NCBI RefSeq assembly: GCF_028769735.1
Contig: NC_088186.1
Coordinates: forward strand, 8,649,001 to 8,713,000
Reading direction: 5' to 3'
Source of the DNA: Zonotrichia leucophrys gambelii
Lineage: Eukaryota > Chordata > Aves > Passeriformes > Passerellidae
Length of the DNA: 64,000 nucleotides
Below the pieces are notes generated by a model, which worked only from the letters and a program-made list of their open reading frames with translations, made no database searches and was not told the DNA's origin. The position numbers were made by a program, and so were the translations under genes. Each line of letters opens with the position of its first letter. Position 1 is the stretch's first letter. Below are positions 45,556 to 57,075 of this stretch, piece by piece.

Positions 45556-46778
45556 AACCACCCAGAGCTGGGTTTCTCCTGGCAGCTCCAGAGTTTCTTT
45601 TTGGAAAGGTGAGGCAGGAGTCACCAAGCCAAGCAGGTTTGTTTGGGCCTGGCAATTCCTTTATGGTGCAGGGAGGTCCTGAGGTCCTGCTTTGAGCACT
45701 AAATGGTGCCTGTCCCATGTATGTGACAGCCCAGGATCACTTTTTGCCCTTTGTTTTTAAAGACCCAGTATGGATATGTAAAAACACCCATAAATATGGG
45801 TATCAAAATACTCATATGTAAAAATTCCAAAATACCAAAATACCCATGTGTAAAAATTCCAAAATGCCAAAATACCCATATGTAAAAATTCCCCCAGCCC
45901 AGTTTGGGGAGAAAAAAAGATGGGAGTGAATCTCTCCCAGTGCTCCTCTCTTTTTTCTCCCCCCACCCAATAAATCCATATATGGGAATGTTCTTTTTCT
46001 GTTTTTTTTTTCTTTCTTCTGCTGAGTCCCCTCCTGGCAAGTACCATGCTCCTCTTTGCCAGGCACACGTGTCTGCACAGGAAAAAAGAAATTTCTCCTT
46101 CCTCTCTTGGGATCTTTAAGAGCAAATTCTCAGCTCAGCCTCAGTGCCAAAGGCAGAGCATCAGCCTGCTCCCAGCTCATCTCAAGAGGCTCCAGCTGCT
46201 CATCCTCTTCCAGCCAAAGATTTGCAGGGCACTGCTGCAAGAAGGCTGAGGCCAATAAAAGTTCTTACAATCTGTTGTAACTCAGAGCTGGCTCCCCTGG
46301 AAATCCTTGGCAGATAAAATAAAAATAAACTCCTGGCGTTCCCGGCAGATATCTGTGTCCGTCTGCTGGCAAGGCTCATGGCTTGAATATATTTTCAGCT
46401 TTTTGTAGCACTCACAGTGAAGAGAAAATTAACTTTGACACTCGTGGTCAAAATATTAGTACTGGGCTTTTTTAGTATTTTGCCCTAGAATATCCAACTG
46501 GGACCCCAGAGGGGAAAAAAAAAGTTAAAAAATCACTTGTCTACACAGCACTTCAGAGAAATATGAGTTTTATTAGAGGATAAATGGAGCCACACCTACC
46601 CTGAAATGAGATCTGGGCTCTGCAAAAGCAGAGAGCAATCCTTGTCCCCAAGGTTTTACAACCTAAATGAAAACAAACAGTGAATTAAGGAAGGAAACAG
46701 AGTCAGTCACTTGTCTAAGGTCTGACAGGAGCGGTGTGGTTTGGCTGGGATTGCCAGCCAAAGTGCACGGAAAGCACG
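45556..46778. other. Intergenic; 32-bp tandem repeat at 45804-45895
   Basis: Nearly three 32-bp units containing CATATGTAAAAATTCCAAAA lie at 45804-45895. The rest is unrecognised. Confidence 0.5.
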
Positions 46779-46779
46779 G

Positions 46780-47820
46780 AGCCTTTGGTGCTTTACAAAG
46801 CTCTGCTGGGTGAGAAGCTGGGCAGGAACCAGCCCAGAACCCCCTGAGCCCTGGGCTGAGCCCAGCGTGGGCAGCAGGGCAGGGGGGATTGTGCCCCTGT
46901 GCCTGTGCCCAGGTGAGACCCCACCTGCAGAGCTGCCCCAGCCCTGGCCCAGCACAGGGAGGAGCTGGAGCTGCTGCAGAGATCCAGAGGAGGCTCCAGG
47001 GGGATCAGAGGATGGAGCAGCTCTGCTGGGAGGAGAGGCTGGGACAGCTGGGATTGTGCACCTGGAGAGGAGAAGCTTTGGGGGGACCTCAGGGTGGCCT
47101 TGCAGGGCCTGGAGAGGCCAACAGGAAAGATGGAGAGAGACTGTCCAAGGGCCTGGAGTGCCAGCACAAGGGGGAATGGCTTCAAACTCAGAGAGAGAAG
47201 GTTTAGATGGGATATTGGGAAGGAATTCTCCCCTGTGAGGGTGGGCAGGCCCTGGCACAGTGTTGCAGACATCTTTTATGAAAAATCCTTTCCTTAGGAT
47301 TTGTCCTCCTGAGAAGCCGTGAGGCCTCAGGAACAAAATGTAAACAATGATTATCTGCTGCTGTGGAATGCAACAGGGGCATCTGTGATTGGGGCAAACA
47401 TAACAGTCCGTGTTAGGTGTTTGTAATTAATGGCCAATCACAGTCAGCTGGCTTGGACAGAGAGTCTGAGCCACAAACCTTTGTTATCATTCTTTGCTGT
47501 TCTATTCTTAGCTAGCCTTCTGATGAAATCCTTTCTTCTATTCTTTTAGTATAGTTTTAATATAATATATATCATAAAATAATAAATCAGCCTTCTGAAA
47601 CATGGAGTCAGATCCTCATCTCTTCCCTCAACCTGAGACCCCTGTGAACACAATCACAGCACAGGGTGCCCAGAGCAGCTGTGGCTGCCCTTGGATCCCT
47701 GGCAGTGCCAAGGCCAGGCTGGAGCACTGGGACAGTGGGAGGTGTCCCTGCCCATGGCAGGTGTGGAACCAAGGGACCTTTAAGATCTCTTCCAACCCAA
47801 ACCATTCCAGAATTCTCTCT
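46780..47820 (+). mobile_element. Long CR1 LINE fragment, sense, interrupted by an LTR
   Basis: 46780-47260 and 47665-47820 are two halves of one CR1 tail. The join GCAGGCCCTGGCACAG / GGTGCCCAGAGCAGC is exactly continuous once the LTR and one copy of its GCACAG duplication are removed. It matches 23508-24125 on the other strand. Confidence 0.9.
47261..47658 (+). mobile_element. Solo LTR, ERVK-like family, nested in CR1, 6-bp duplication
   Basis: TGTTGCAGACATC to GAACACAATCACA, with AATAAATCAGCCTTCTGAA. The flanks GCACAG (47255-47260 and 47659-47664) are identical. It integrated into an already resident CR1. Confidence 0.93.
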
Positions 47821-48568
47821 CATCTCCCTAAACCATCCTGCTTTTCACTATTTCTCGCTTACTCTTTCAAACTTTCTCTTTCCTTGGTCTCTTCCCTCTC
47901 TGCTCTGCTGGCAAGGATCCTGTTCTTGCTGCTGGCAGCCTCAGCCTCGCTGACCAAACCACATGTTCTGCTCAGAGCAGGACTTGGAGCTCTCCATAAC
48001 ATCAAGAGCTGCACCCAGCTATTGCAATAGGAAGACTTTTTTTCCGTGTCATTGAAGTGAGAAGAACTGGCTGAATTTTTATGAGGAAAAGGGATGTTGC
48101 AGACAGCCTGGGACATGAGAAAATAGTTTTCTTTCCTTGATCTTATTTTTTAAGAGCCCAAATATGCAAAGGTTTTTGTGGGGAGGAACCAAGTCTCTGT
48201 CACTAAAAAAAGTGTTGAAGTTTCCAGCCTGTTTCTCTACCCAGGGAAAAAGGAGAAGTTCCTGCACATCACTGTGTGTGCACATACACCTCAAAGAAAG
48301 TTTCTGTTTTTATGAGAACTTTCCTGGGGACAAAAAAAACCCAATTTCAACAGTCTGGGCAAGTCTAAATGGCAACATCTGCATGCCCAGCACTTCCTAA
48401 ACGAGAGATTTCCCTGGGGAGGGTGGGCTGCTGCAGAGTGGCAGGGAGGAAGGAAGGAATTTAGGAATTTTGGTGGGATACAGGAACCCCCGCCAGCTGG
48501 ACATCAGCTGCCAGCAGAGCTTGTTCCTCCCATTTGTGCTGCTGATCTGTGATTCTGTTGAGTCAGGG
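47821..48568. other. TNFSF15 upstream DNA, nothing recognised
   Basis: No repeat family or gene recognised; about 1.1-1.9 kb upstream of TNFSF15 exon 1. Confidence 0.35.
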
Positions 48569-48569
48569 A

Positions 48570-48911
48570 TGGATATAAATACTCCAGTCTTTAGGTGGAT
48601 CAGAAGATAAAATAGAATAATTCTTTATTAGCAAAAATTCAGTTCTGGAAATGTGGAATTACAGCAGAGCAAGAATTGTGAGCAAGAAGTTGTGAGTTTT
48701 ATAGTCTCACTGGCTAAGCTGGGACCTGATTGGGCTCAAAGTAGAAACACCTCACATTATTAGTGATTATGAATAGCACACTGTGGAGAACCATAACTAC
48801 AAACAATGGTTACAGAGAGAGAAATAAGAATTTTTAATTCTTTTCTTCTAAATAAGAATTAAACAGAACAGAATTATCTCTGTTCTTTCTCCAACTGAGT
48901 TAATATCCACA
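48570..48911 (-). mobile_element. LTR-like repeat, antisense, upstream of TNFSF15
   Basis: It has near-inverted ends TGGATATAAATACTC and GAGTTAATATCCA, and an inverted AATAAAG (TTCTTTATTAG near 48621). A TTCAGTTCTGGAAATGTGG fragment recurs at about 52066. No target duplication found. Confidence 0.45.
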
Positions 48912-49340
48912 GATCAGCTCCAGGCGATCTCCACAGGCTGCAACTCCTCTCAGCTAAGTAACACTGACATCATTTTCCCCCCAAGTACAGTAAAATCACA
49001 CTTGTTCAGTAGCAGCAACAGACTCCTGTGGCAGCACAATGTTTTGTTAAGATTTTTAATTAAGATGATTTGGGAGAAGATGAGCCCCAGAGCAGACAAA
49101 CATCCAGTTTTGTGCCTAAGTCTTGACGGTTTGGTGCAAAAGGTGAACATTGAGCAACGGGAAGCCTCTTGTGAATTCTGCTAAAATAAATGGGGATGAA
49201 GCAACACTTCAGAGAAGCGGACCCCTTCTCTGGGGTCACTTGATTCCTGTCATCTCACCTTCCCCAAAAGCCTCTTCCCCTTTCTCTGGGAAAGAAGAAA
49301 CTGCCGAGCTGCGCTCTCTCTGCCTCTCGCTCTCCCCCTG

Positions 49341-49358
49341 CTTCTCACTTTCACTCCC
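49341..49358 (-). promoter_or_regulatory. IRF-like element upstream of TNFSF15
   Basis: The minus strand reads GGGAGTGAAAGTGAGAAG, close to the GAAAGTGA core bound by interferon-regulatory factors. It lies about 350 bp before the start codon. A GAAAGAAGAAACT word lies ~45 bp further upstream but with non-standard spacing. Binding is inferred. Confidence 0.4.
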
Positions 49359-49456
49359 ATGGGTTTCACGTTCCCTTTGCCAGGCGGAAAACCTCGCGGA
49401 GCTCCGGCCCGCCACCAGCACCACCAGCAGGAGGGCTGATCCTGGTTCCACCCAGC

Positions 49457-49466
49457 GGGACTTTCC
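49457..49466 (+). promoter_or_regulatory. Consensus NF-kappaB site upstream of TNFSF15
   Basis: GGGACTTTCC is a perfect kappaB decamer, 165 bp before the TATA-like box and ~240 bp before the ATG, in CpG-rich DNA. Mammalian TL1A is known to be induced through NF-kappaB, which makes this a plausible functional site. Confidence 0.55.
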
Positions 49467-49630
49467 TGGCTTCCTCCAGCAGGGAGCGGGGGGAGCAGGA
49501 GCGCTGGGAGGCAGGAGCGGGGCCGAGCGCTCCCGCGGCTCCTGCCGGGTTTCTACTGTAGGCGGTGCATTCCTCGGGAGGGAGGGAGGGAGTGCGTGCG
49601 CCCGGTGCCTTCCCACACTCCGCACTGCTC

Positions 49631-49638
49631 TTATTTAA
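49631..49638 (+). promoter_or_regulatory. TATA-like box of TNFSF15
   Basis: TTATTTAA lies in GC-rich sequence 68 bp before the ATG. If used, transcription would start near 49660-49668, giving a 5' UTR of only ~40 bp and excluding the out-of-frame ATGs at 49638 and 49650. Confidence 0.45.
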
Positions 49639-49705
49639 TGGGGGTCTCCATGCAGGGCAGGCGCCACAGGAGGTTTGGCGGTGCCCGGCTCCCCTCGCAG
49701 GAGCC

Positions 49706-49894
49706 ATGGAGAGCGCGGCGGAGATGGGAGCGGAGGCTGCGGGCAGCGCGCTCGGAGTGGGGATGCGGCTGCGGCAGGACCTGCGCAGGATCCGCTGTGC
49801 GCTGCTGTTCTGCCTGCTGGCCGTGCTGCTGCTCATGCTGCCCATCGCCTACCTGCTGGTCGGGAACCTGAGAGCGCCCAGATCCTGCGGACAG
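49706..49894 (+). CDS. TNFSF15: TNFSF15 (TL1A/VEGI) exon 1
   Basis: Sixty-three codons from ATG 49706 to a GT donor at 49895 (GTAAGG), ending in phase 0. The product starts MESAAEMGAEAAGSALGVGM, has a basic RLRQDLRRIR stretch, then one transmembrane segment (residues ~31-53, CALLFCLLAVLLLMLPIAYL then LVG), and begins the ectodomain with NLRAPRSCGQ. This is the layout of a type II TNF ligand, and the YLLV-x-x-LRA junction resembles TL1A. TL1A binds DR3 (TNFRSF25) and costimulates T cells and innate lymphoid cells. The ATG has a purine at -3 context (GGAGCCATGG) and is the first in-frame ATG. The upstream frame is open but has only a GTG. Exons 2 and 3 follow on the same strand. The exon sits in a CpG-rich promoter area. 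Confidence 0.88.
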
Positions 49895-49927
49895 GTAAGG
49901 CAGAGCCGAAGGGAGGGATGCGGGACT

Positions 49928-50840
49928 CCAGGAGCCTCTTCAAAATGCAGTTTTATTACATCCAGGGTTGTGAGTTACAGAGCCTGTGCCTACAGCCATC
50001 AGCTCCAGCAGCAGATAAGCCTGGAGACCCTTAGTTTAGGTTACAATGCATTCTATACTTTTCTTTTGGTTACAATGCATTCTATTCTTTTGGTTACAAA
50101 TGCATTCTACACTTTTCTTTTGGTTACAATGCATTATATACTTTTCTATGCTGAGCATCTTAATACACTAGAACCAATCTATACTTTAACTTTTGTTTAC
50201 CTATAGCTACTATAGCTCATAACTACTATAGCTACTATACCTATAGCTCATAACAACTATAATTACCATATTTGTGTTACTGTTCTCCAGTCACTAAAAG
50301 TTAGTACATTACAGTTTAAGCTAGAAGTTGTTTTTAAGTTTTCTTGCAGTGGAAAATTCTGAGACCTTTTTTCTACTTGCAACTTTGCTGACTTGTTTGC
50401 CTGTGCTATCTTTCTGCTTGGTAAAACATCTTCTTGCTTGAGGTGGGTTTATCCTTTGCTCTAAGTCAGAAAAACCCTTCTAACTAACACATCCTTTGCC
50501 TCCTTGGTTAGCCAGTAATTCTTTTCTTCTATATCAAAACTTGCTTCCATCTCTATTCCTTCTTCAGATCCTACATCTAAAAATCTTTCTGCTAAGCATA
50601 CATACCTGTGAGACTTTCTTGTCAAACTTCCATCCTTCCCAACACCTGGGCGCACCTGAGCGCCGTCTGCACCTCCCAACGGAGCGTCCCTGGAGCGCTT
50701 TTAATTCTCTTTGTGAATTTCTCCAGTCCGTGAAACATTTTTAATGCTCTTTGTGACTTTCTCCTGTCCGAGGGCACATGTGAGACTCGCTGTTGCATTC
50801 CTTCTTCCTCAGCCCGAGGATAAATCTGATTATTCCTCAT
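49928..50840 (-). mobile_element. Endogenous retrovirus 3' fragment with LTR, antisense in TNFSF15 intron 1
   Basis: Read on the minus strand: a 72-codon open frame (50461-50679) with the segment CLAERFLDVGSEEGIEMEAS, then AT-rich LTR sequence with repeated GTAACCAAAAGAAAAG blocks, and AATAAAACTGCATTTTGAAG near 49955 as polyadenylation signal. The same short frame precedes the LTR at 58044. The rest of the provirus is gone. The frame itself is truncated and not recognisable as gag, pol or env. Confidence 0.6.
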
Positions 50841-50890
50841 TCTTTTTGAACTAACGGTTCCTTACTTTCACTGTGGTCACAAGCAGAGTA

Positions 50891-51378
50891 GATGGCTTTG
50901 AAACTTTTTTTTTGCTGTGCTGCAGAGAATGCTTAAAAATCACTGATTTCTGCCAGAATTTTGATGCTATGGCTCATTTTCTTCCCTTCTTTGGGGTTAA
51001 ATCTGGGACATGACACTGCGGTTTCCCTTGGCAGTGACTGATCTCAGGAATGCATGACTTTAAAACTTTTTGCTGTGGTGCCCGGAATGCTTTAAAAATC
51101 ACTGATTGGTGGAAATCACTGTCTCTGCACTGATTTCTGCCAGATTTTTGATGCTATGGCTCATTTTCCTCCCTTCTTTTGGGTTAAATCTGTTACTTCC
51201 TTGGCAGTGTCTAATTTCAGGAGTAGATGACTGTTAAACTTTTATTGCTGTGCCGCAGGGAATACTTAAAAACATATCACTGATTTCTGCCAGATTTTTT
51301 GATGCAATGGCTCATTCTCCTCCCTTCTTCTGGGTTAAATCTGTGGCTTCCCCTCACAGTGTGTGATTTCAGGAAGAT
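50891..51378 (+). repeat. Three tandem ~165-bp units in TNFSF15 intron 1
   Basis: Units start at 50891, 51053 and 51226. Each carries an AAACTTTTT-GCTGTG start, CACTGATTTCTGCCAGA, GATGC-ATGGCTCATT, CTCCCTTCTT-GGGTTAAATCTG and a GGCAGTG-type end. The middle unit has an extra partial repeat of AAATCACTG. It belongs to no transposon family I know. Confidence 0.85.
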
Positions 51379-52595
51379 CTGCTGATGTCAGTGGGTCAGT
51401 CATCCGTCACTGGGCTGACAGCTACAGCTCTGGTGAATAATTAATTGTTATTAATGTGAACTTCTGATTTGAGGCATTTAAGGGAGTCTGGCGCTAAACT
51501 TCATATCCTGTTTTTAACTCCCCATTAGAACTTTCTCTCAGTCCAGGGCTCCTCTCAGCTCTTCTCCTTTGCCAGACTTTGCTCCCAGCCATACAAACTT
51601 CCATGCTGCTCCATCCCTCCTGCAATTCCCTATTCCCATGGGATGCTGTGAGCTCAGTGCTGTAAATTGGTGAATTAAGCTTTGAATTTTAGCTTCAGGT
51701 CTGAAATTCCCCAGTTAACCAGAAAGTGGGGGGGTGGTTTTGGGTGGCCTCAAAGGCAGTTTGTCCACTGGCTCGAGTTTAGCCTGGGGATGTTCAGGGA
51801 GGGCAGAGCTGCTGGTGGCTCCCAGGGCTGTGCTGGCCCTGCTGGGACCCCAAGGCTGCTCTGCCCAGGTGATGCTCAGGGTGCAGCATCCTCTTCCTCA
51901 CTGGGTTCTAATCTGCTGCAGCCCCTCAGGCTGGTAAATCTGGCAGTTTCTTGAGTGATGCTGCCCTGAGTGTCACTGCTGTCGGTTCCAGGCTGCCCTG
52001 CCTGCAGGTGCCACAGCACAGATTCCCTCAGGAGCTGGGCACGATCTCAGAGGATTTGGGGACCTTCAGTTCTGGAAATGTGGGATTACAGCACAGCAGA
52101 GGCTGAACGTGGAGGAGCTTTGAAAGCTGGGCGCTGCTTGAGGTTGGGGTGGTAAAATTCACAAGGTGGTTTGGGCACTGTGCTGCTGCTCTGGGTTTTT
52201 TTGTGTCCCACCAGAGAAGAACAGTTCAGTCTTGAAACAATCTTGGAGCAGAAGAATAATCAAATGTTAATTTGTTTAATCAATCCAATGCGTTCCTGGA
52301 TTGTGACCCCATTGGCAGGGTTAGCAGAGAAAAGTTATTTTATGAGTGGGTTTGGCTCCTTAAGAGGAAAAGCACATCATAAACGGTTGGAATTGCAATT
52401 CTGGTATGCATTCCCATGCACCTGCTCCTAATTAGCAATACGTAATGTTTCCACAATGATGTTACGAGGTGATAGAGGAGTTACAACCTCTGTGAGTCCC
52501 ACGGAGGAAGAGGAAAGTCATCGGGGCTGGCAGGGTGCCCAGGGTGCTGTGGGAGGAGCTGCACCTCTGCTGGGCCCTGCCACAGCCCGATTTTC
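51379..52595. other. TNFSF15 intron 1, nothing recognised
   Basis: Unique-looking intron sequence apart from a short LTR scrap near 52066. Confidence 0.4.
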
Positions 52596-52596
52596 A

Positions 52597-53088
52597 TTCA
52601 TTCTGCTGCTCTGTGTGCCCACCATTCCCTCTGCTGCTCTCTGTGCTCATCACTTACTCTGCTGCTTTCTGGGCTCACAACTCACTCTGCTGCTCTCTGT
52701 GCTACTCTCTCTGCTGCTTTCTGGGGTCACCATTCCCTCTGCTGCTCTCTGTGCTCATCACTTATTCTGCTGCTCTCTGTGCTGCTCTCTGAGGTCACCA
52801 TTCACTCTGCTGCTCTCTCTGCTCCTCTCTGGGGTCACCACTCCCTCTGCTGCTGTTGGTGGTCATCATTCATTCTGCTGCTTTCTCTGCTGTTCTCTGT
52901 GCTTACCATTCCCTGAGCTGCTGTCTGTGCCCACCATTTCACTCTGCTGCTCTCTGTGCCCACCATTCCCTCTGCTGCTCCCTGTGCTGCTTTCTGTGCT
53001 CACCTCTCATTCTGCTGCTCTCTGTGCCCACTATTCACTCTCTTGCTCTCTGTGCCCACCATCCCCTCTGCTCCCTGTGCCCATCACG
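52597..53088. repeat. 28-bp minisatellite in TNFSF15 intron 1
   Basis: About 15 imperfect units of 28 bp (CTCTGCTGCTCTCTGTGCTC plus ACCATTCC), some with an extra 12-bp TGTGCTGCTCTC piece. CT-rich on the plus strand. Plus-strand frames up to 229 codons, rich in Leu, Cys and His, are repeat artefacts. Confidence 0.92.
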
Positions 53089-56000
53089 GTTGTCCAGCAG
53101 GACAGCACACAGGGTGGATGTCTCTGCCTGTGTGGCTGCCTCTGAATGTCCCAAGGAGCCATATTCCCCCCAGGAGCCTGCAGGTTCACAGAGGTTCAAG
53201 CCCTGGGAATATTTCTGGGCATAAAAGCTCTCAGGAAAATGTCTTTTTGCATTTCATTCTGCATTCAAAGCTTGCTAAATGGCTCTGTCCTCACGTGCCC
53301 CACTGACAGCTCAGGTCAGGAGTTTGGGACCAGCCATGTGTGGCAGAGCTCTGTGGGGCACTGGTTTGGGCTGTGGGTGCCCTGGGCACTGTGGAATGAG
53401 GGGGCAGCCCCGAGCTTGCCCCAGATGAGCATTGGCCTCCTGACCCTTGCACCCACGGGAGGAGTCCTCTGCTTGCCCCACGGAGCTCTGCCCACACACA
53501 ATTGTCACCTTCCAGTGCTCTGGGGACAGCCCGGGGAGGAGGGAGGGACTCAGCAGGTGAGGAGCACATGGAGTAAATTCCTGAGTGCTTCCTGGAGCCA
53601 GGAGGAGAAGGGAAACCTGGCCAGGTTTGTGTAACAGGGGAGTGTCCCTGGGCAGGCTGCCCACAGGGCGAGGCACCTTGGTCATCCCTGCCTGGCCCTG
53701 GTGTCACCTGGTGCCTCTGAAGGGATGCAAACTCATCCCTTTCTCTGGAAGTGTCCCTTTCAGGAAAAAGCAGGGCAGGTTATGTCATTACAGTGACATG
53801 TGTGGGCTACCAGTGTTCTCTGTGTGTCATGGTGCAATGGATGAATAATTCCAGCCTGGTGATGGTTTTCCCTGGACACCTTCCAGGCTTCCTCCATGCT
53901 CCTTTGGGAAAGAGAAACCACTTTCTTTTGTGCTTCAGTCCAGAGGGAGGAGAGGAAAAGAGGGTTTTTGAAACCAGGACACGTGGCTTGTGCTACTAGC
54001 AGGAAATCTATTTTAAGGCCATAGTGGTGCCCTGCTGGAGGAAGGGCAATCCTTCCTCAAAGGGAAGCCAAGTTTCAGGCTGAGTTCCCAAAACCATTGA
54101 TGGAAGGGCACAGGAGAGCAGCTCTGGCTGCCTCAGCATCCCACTCAGCAGAGCATCAGGTCCAGAGGCCTGGAGGAGTTGGTGTTTGGGTTTATTTTTC
54201 ATGGCATTCTCGGTGCACCACAAGCAGCATAAATAGGAATTCCAAACCCTGTCCCAAAGGTTGGACATTCAGCTGTGTGCCAGATCTGTGCCATGGCAGC
54301 TGGCAGTGGAGAAGGGACCTGCTGCAGAGCAGGAGGAACTGGAAAATCCCAGAAGCTCCACCTGGATCCTGCTGGAAAACTGGCAACAAACCCCAGGAGA
54401 GATCTGCCCTCATGGCCTGCCCATAAAGGAAGGAGAACCTCAAAAGCTTCCTGATCTTTGGGGAAAGAGAAATACCTGGGGAGGAGCAGCAAGCACACCT
54501 GGATGGGCCCAGGTGTTGGGATTCCCCCTCCAAAGCCAGCACCAGTTAAATCCTGCTGCTGGATGCAGATGTTCCTTGTGAGCACATGCCTTGGGTACAG
54601 CCTTCGACTGGGCAGCAAAGTGTTCTGATTCAAACCAGTTTTTACCGGCACAGAGCAGTTCCTGCCAAAAATTCCCAGCCCAGGCCATGCAGCATCTCTG
54701 AAGTTAGAAAAATTTGGGTTTATGTACTCTGCACATGGCCTGCAGAGCCCCTCCCTGTGAAACAGGGCTGAGATGGAGGAGCTGGGGGAATTCATTCAGC
54801 TCATCAGTCCCTCTGCCTGCAGAGCCAGCTGCTCTTGCCGTGCCATTGATATCAGCCCTCTGGTTTGGGTTTAGAAAACCTGGATACAAATGCCCTGGGG
54901 CTTTTTGGAGGTTTGTGGGAGCAGAAGTGTTCAGCACCCAGCAATGCCCAGGGCCATTAGAGCTGCCTGCCCAAACATCTGTGAGTCAGCTCAAGGGGGG
55001 GTTTTCAGCATCACTCAGTGCTTGGGCTCTCCACAGTGACCAAAGGGAAAATTGGAGCTGTGAACTTTACAGAACCACAGCTGAGCAAGAAAGGGAAAAG
55101 AGAGAAAAGCACTGATTGTGTGAATGTTCTCTGCACTGGCTCCTGCTGCTCAGCTCTCCCTCCCCATCCATGCACAACAGCTGTGCCTATTTCTGACATC
55201 TGGCCATTATGCAACATTGTCTGCTGCTAAAACATCTTCTGCAGGAGATTTGTATTTATATTTACACATTCATGAGATAGCACAATTAGGAAAAAAAGAA
55301 CAGCCATACCTTTGCCAAGCAACAGAATAATTTCACACCTTGCTGTGTCCCCCTGCTCTATCTGCTCTGTCCCATGCAGTTCCTGCACCTGGAGTTTCCA
55401 GCTGGATTTCTTAGGAAACAAGTAAATTTAGGTTTAAACAAAACCTTTTTGTTATCTTTTATGAAGAAGCAGAATTCTTCTTGCTCTCCTTCCCATTTTC
55501 CTGCCACCTCTGTTTGGATTGCAACATCCAAGTTTATACAAGGAACTTCAGCAGAAGTTAAGCTTTCAAGTATGTAAACAGTTCCACAGAAGTTACATTC
55601 TTAAATATAGGTTTGGGATTGATTTTTTCCCTGCCTGCAGAATCCTTAGAGAATGGGATCACTAATGAGAATTAGTCACTTGGGAAATAGGTAGGAAATG
55701 CCACACTGGGAATGTGTAAATATACTCCTAGGTGAATACACCTGGCTGAAAGCCAGGGGAGAGTGAAGGAAATCCTAAATTCTGACCTTGTGCTTCCCAC
55801 CAGGGCAGGGGACAAAGGCTGGGGCTGAGTCACATCAGCAGGGTTAGTCACCACAGAGAGCAGGACCTTGAAACTCCTCACACACGAGGAAAGGCTCAGG
55901 AATCTCCTGCACAGCACAGCACCAATGTTCTGGAAGTTCACCCAGTGCCACACTGGAAATTCACACCAGTCTGTGCCAGGAGGCTGCTGGGGCTGGGCCA

Positions 56001-56615
56001 CACATTTCTGTACAGGTGGGCAAGGGAATATAAAACAAAAAGGAGAATTTTTCCTGCTGTTTCCTTCTCAATTTTTTCCCCCACCAGGCTGGAGCAGCTA
56101 TTTTAGCAATGACTGTTTGCTGCAGCAGCACACGGATGTTTACTTCCAGTAAAACATTAAACTTGTCTCTGGCTTTCCTGGAGCAGCCCCCAACCCCAGG
56201 CAGGCCAGGCTGCCTCTCCTTCCACAAACATTCCCCTTCCCCAGCCAATAGAAATTCTCTATTTTCTCCTTCTCCTGCAGTGTTTGAAGCTGTGTGAGAC
56301 ACAGCCAGCAGGAGCTAGCTTCAGCATCTACATATTAATATTGTTCCAGGTTTTATTGGGCAAAGTGCCTCAAATACTTTGCTATGAGCTGACCAGGGGT
56401 GGTTTATTCAGTTTATTCAGTGTGGTTTTGGTGTCTGCCCATAAAACACACCGTGCCAGCCCTGTGTGCTCCTGAAAGATGTTCTGGGGTGGGGGTTCCT
56501 GACAACCCTGAGGGTCAATTCCAAGGGTCAGTCCTGTGGGTGAGGGCTGAGGGTCAGTCCTGAGGGTCAGCACAACCCATGCTGCTCCAAGGGCTGCTCC
56601 TCACAGCCCTGTGAG
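53089..56615. other. TNFSF15 intron 1, nothing recognised
   Basis: Long unique-looking stretch. Many overlapping frames (up to 198 codons) but none with a domain or splice context. No named repeat seen. Confidence 0.35.
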
Positions 56616-56619
56616 GCAG

Positions 56620-57075
56620 CATCGCCAGCACACCCCAGCATCCCTAGAACGCCCAGCTTCCTCAGCATCCCCCAGCACCCCCCAGAATCCCCCATCATTC
56701 CCAGCATCCCAAAGCATCCTCCAGCATCCTGCAGCATCCCCATCATACCCCAGCATCCCCCACCATACTTCAGCACCTCCCACCATCCTCCAGCTTCCCC
56801 AGCATCCCCCATCATTCCCAGCACCCCCCACCACCCCCCAGAATCCCACAGCACCCTAAAGCATCCCCAGCATCCCCCAGCACCCCCCATCATCCCCCAC
56901 CATTCCACACCATCTCCCAGTATCCTCAGCATCCCCCAGTATCTCCCAGCATCCCACATCATCCCACAACATCCCCCAGCACCCCACAGCACCCTATGGC
57001 ATCTCCCAGCAACCCCCAGCATGCCCAGTACCCCCAGGATCCCCCAGCATCCCACACCATACCACATCACCCCCA
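56620..57075. repeat. C-rich (CATCCCCCAG)n minisatellite
   Basis: About 450 bp of imperfect 8-11-bp units such as CATCCCCCAG and CACCCCCCAT. Strong strand asymmetry, with almost no G on the plus strand. The minus strand gives Gly/Trp-rich frames that are artefacts. Related in style to the minisatellite at 45175. Confidence 0.92.

Noticed and set aside
45095..45718. 207-codon Trp/Gly/Cys-rich frame
   Set aside because: Ten-base minisatellite, open in multiple frames on both strands.
46707..47336. 209-codon minus-strand frame similar to the one at 23520
   Set aside because: Antisense reading of the CR1 3' region, seen wherever long CR1 tails occur.
49565..49705. N-terminal extension of TNFSF15 exon 1 from an upstream GTG
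   Set aside because: Vertebrate initiation at ATG 49706 with good context is far more likely, and a TATA-like box lies inside the extension.
52456..53145. 229-codon Leu/Cys-rich frame that looks like a membrane protein
   Set aside because: It is the 28-bp CT-rich minisatellite within TNFSF15 intron 1.
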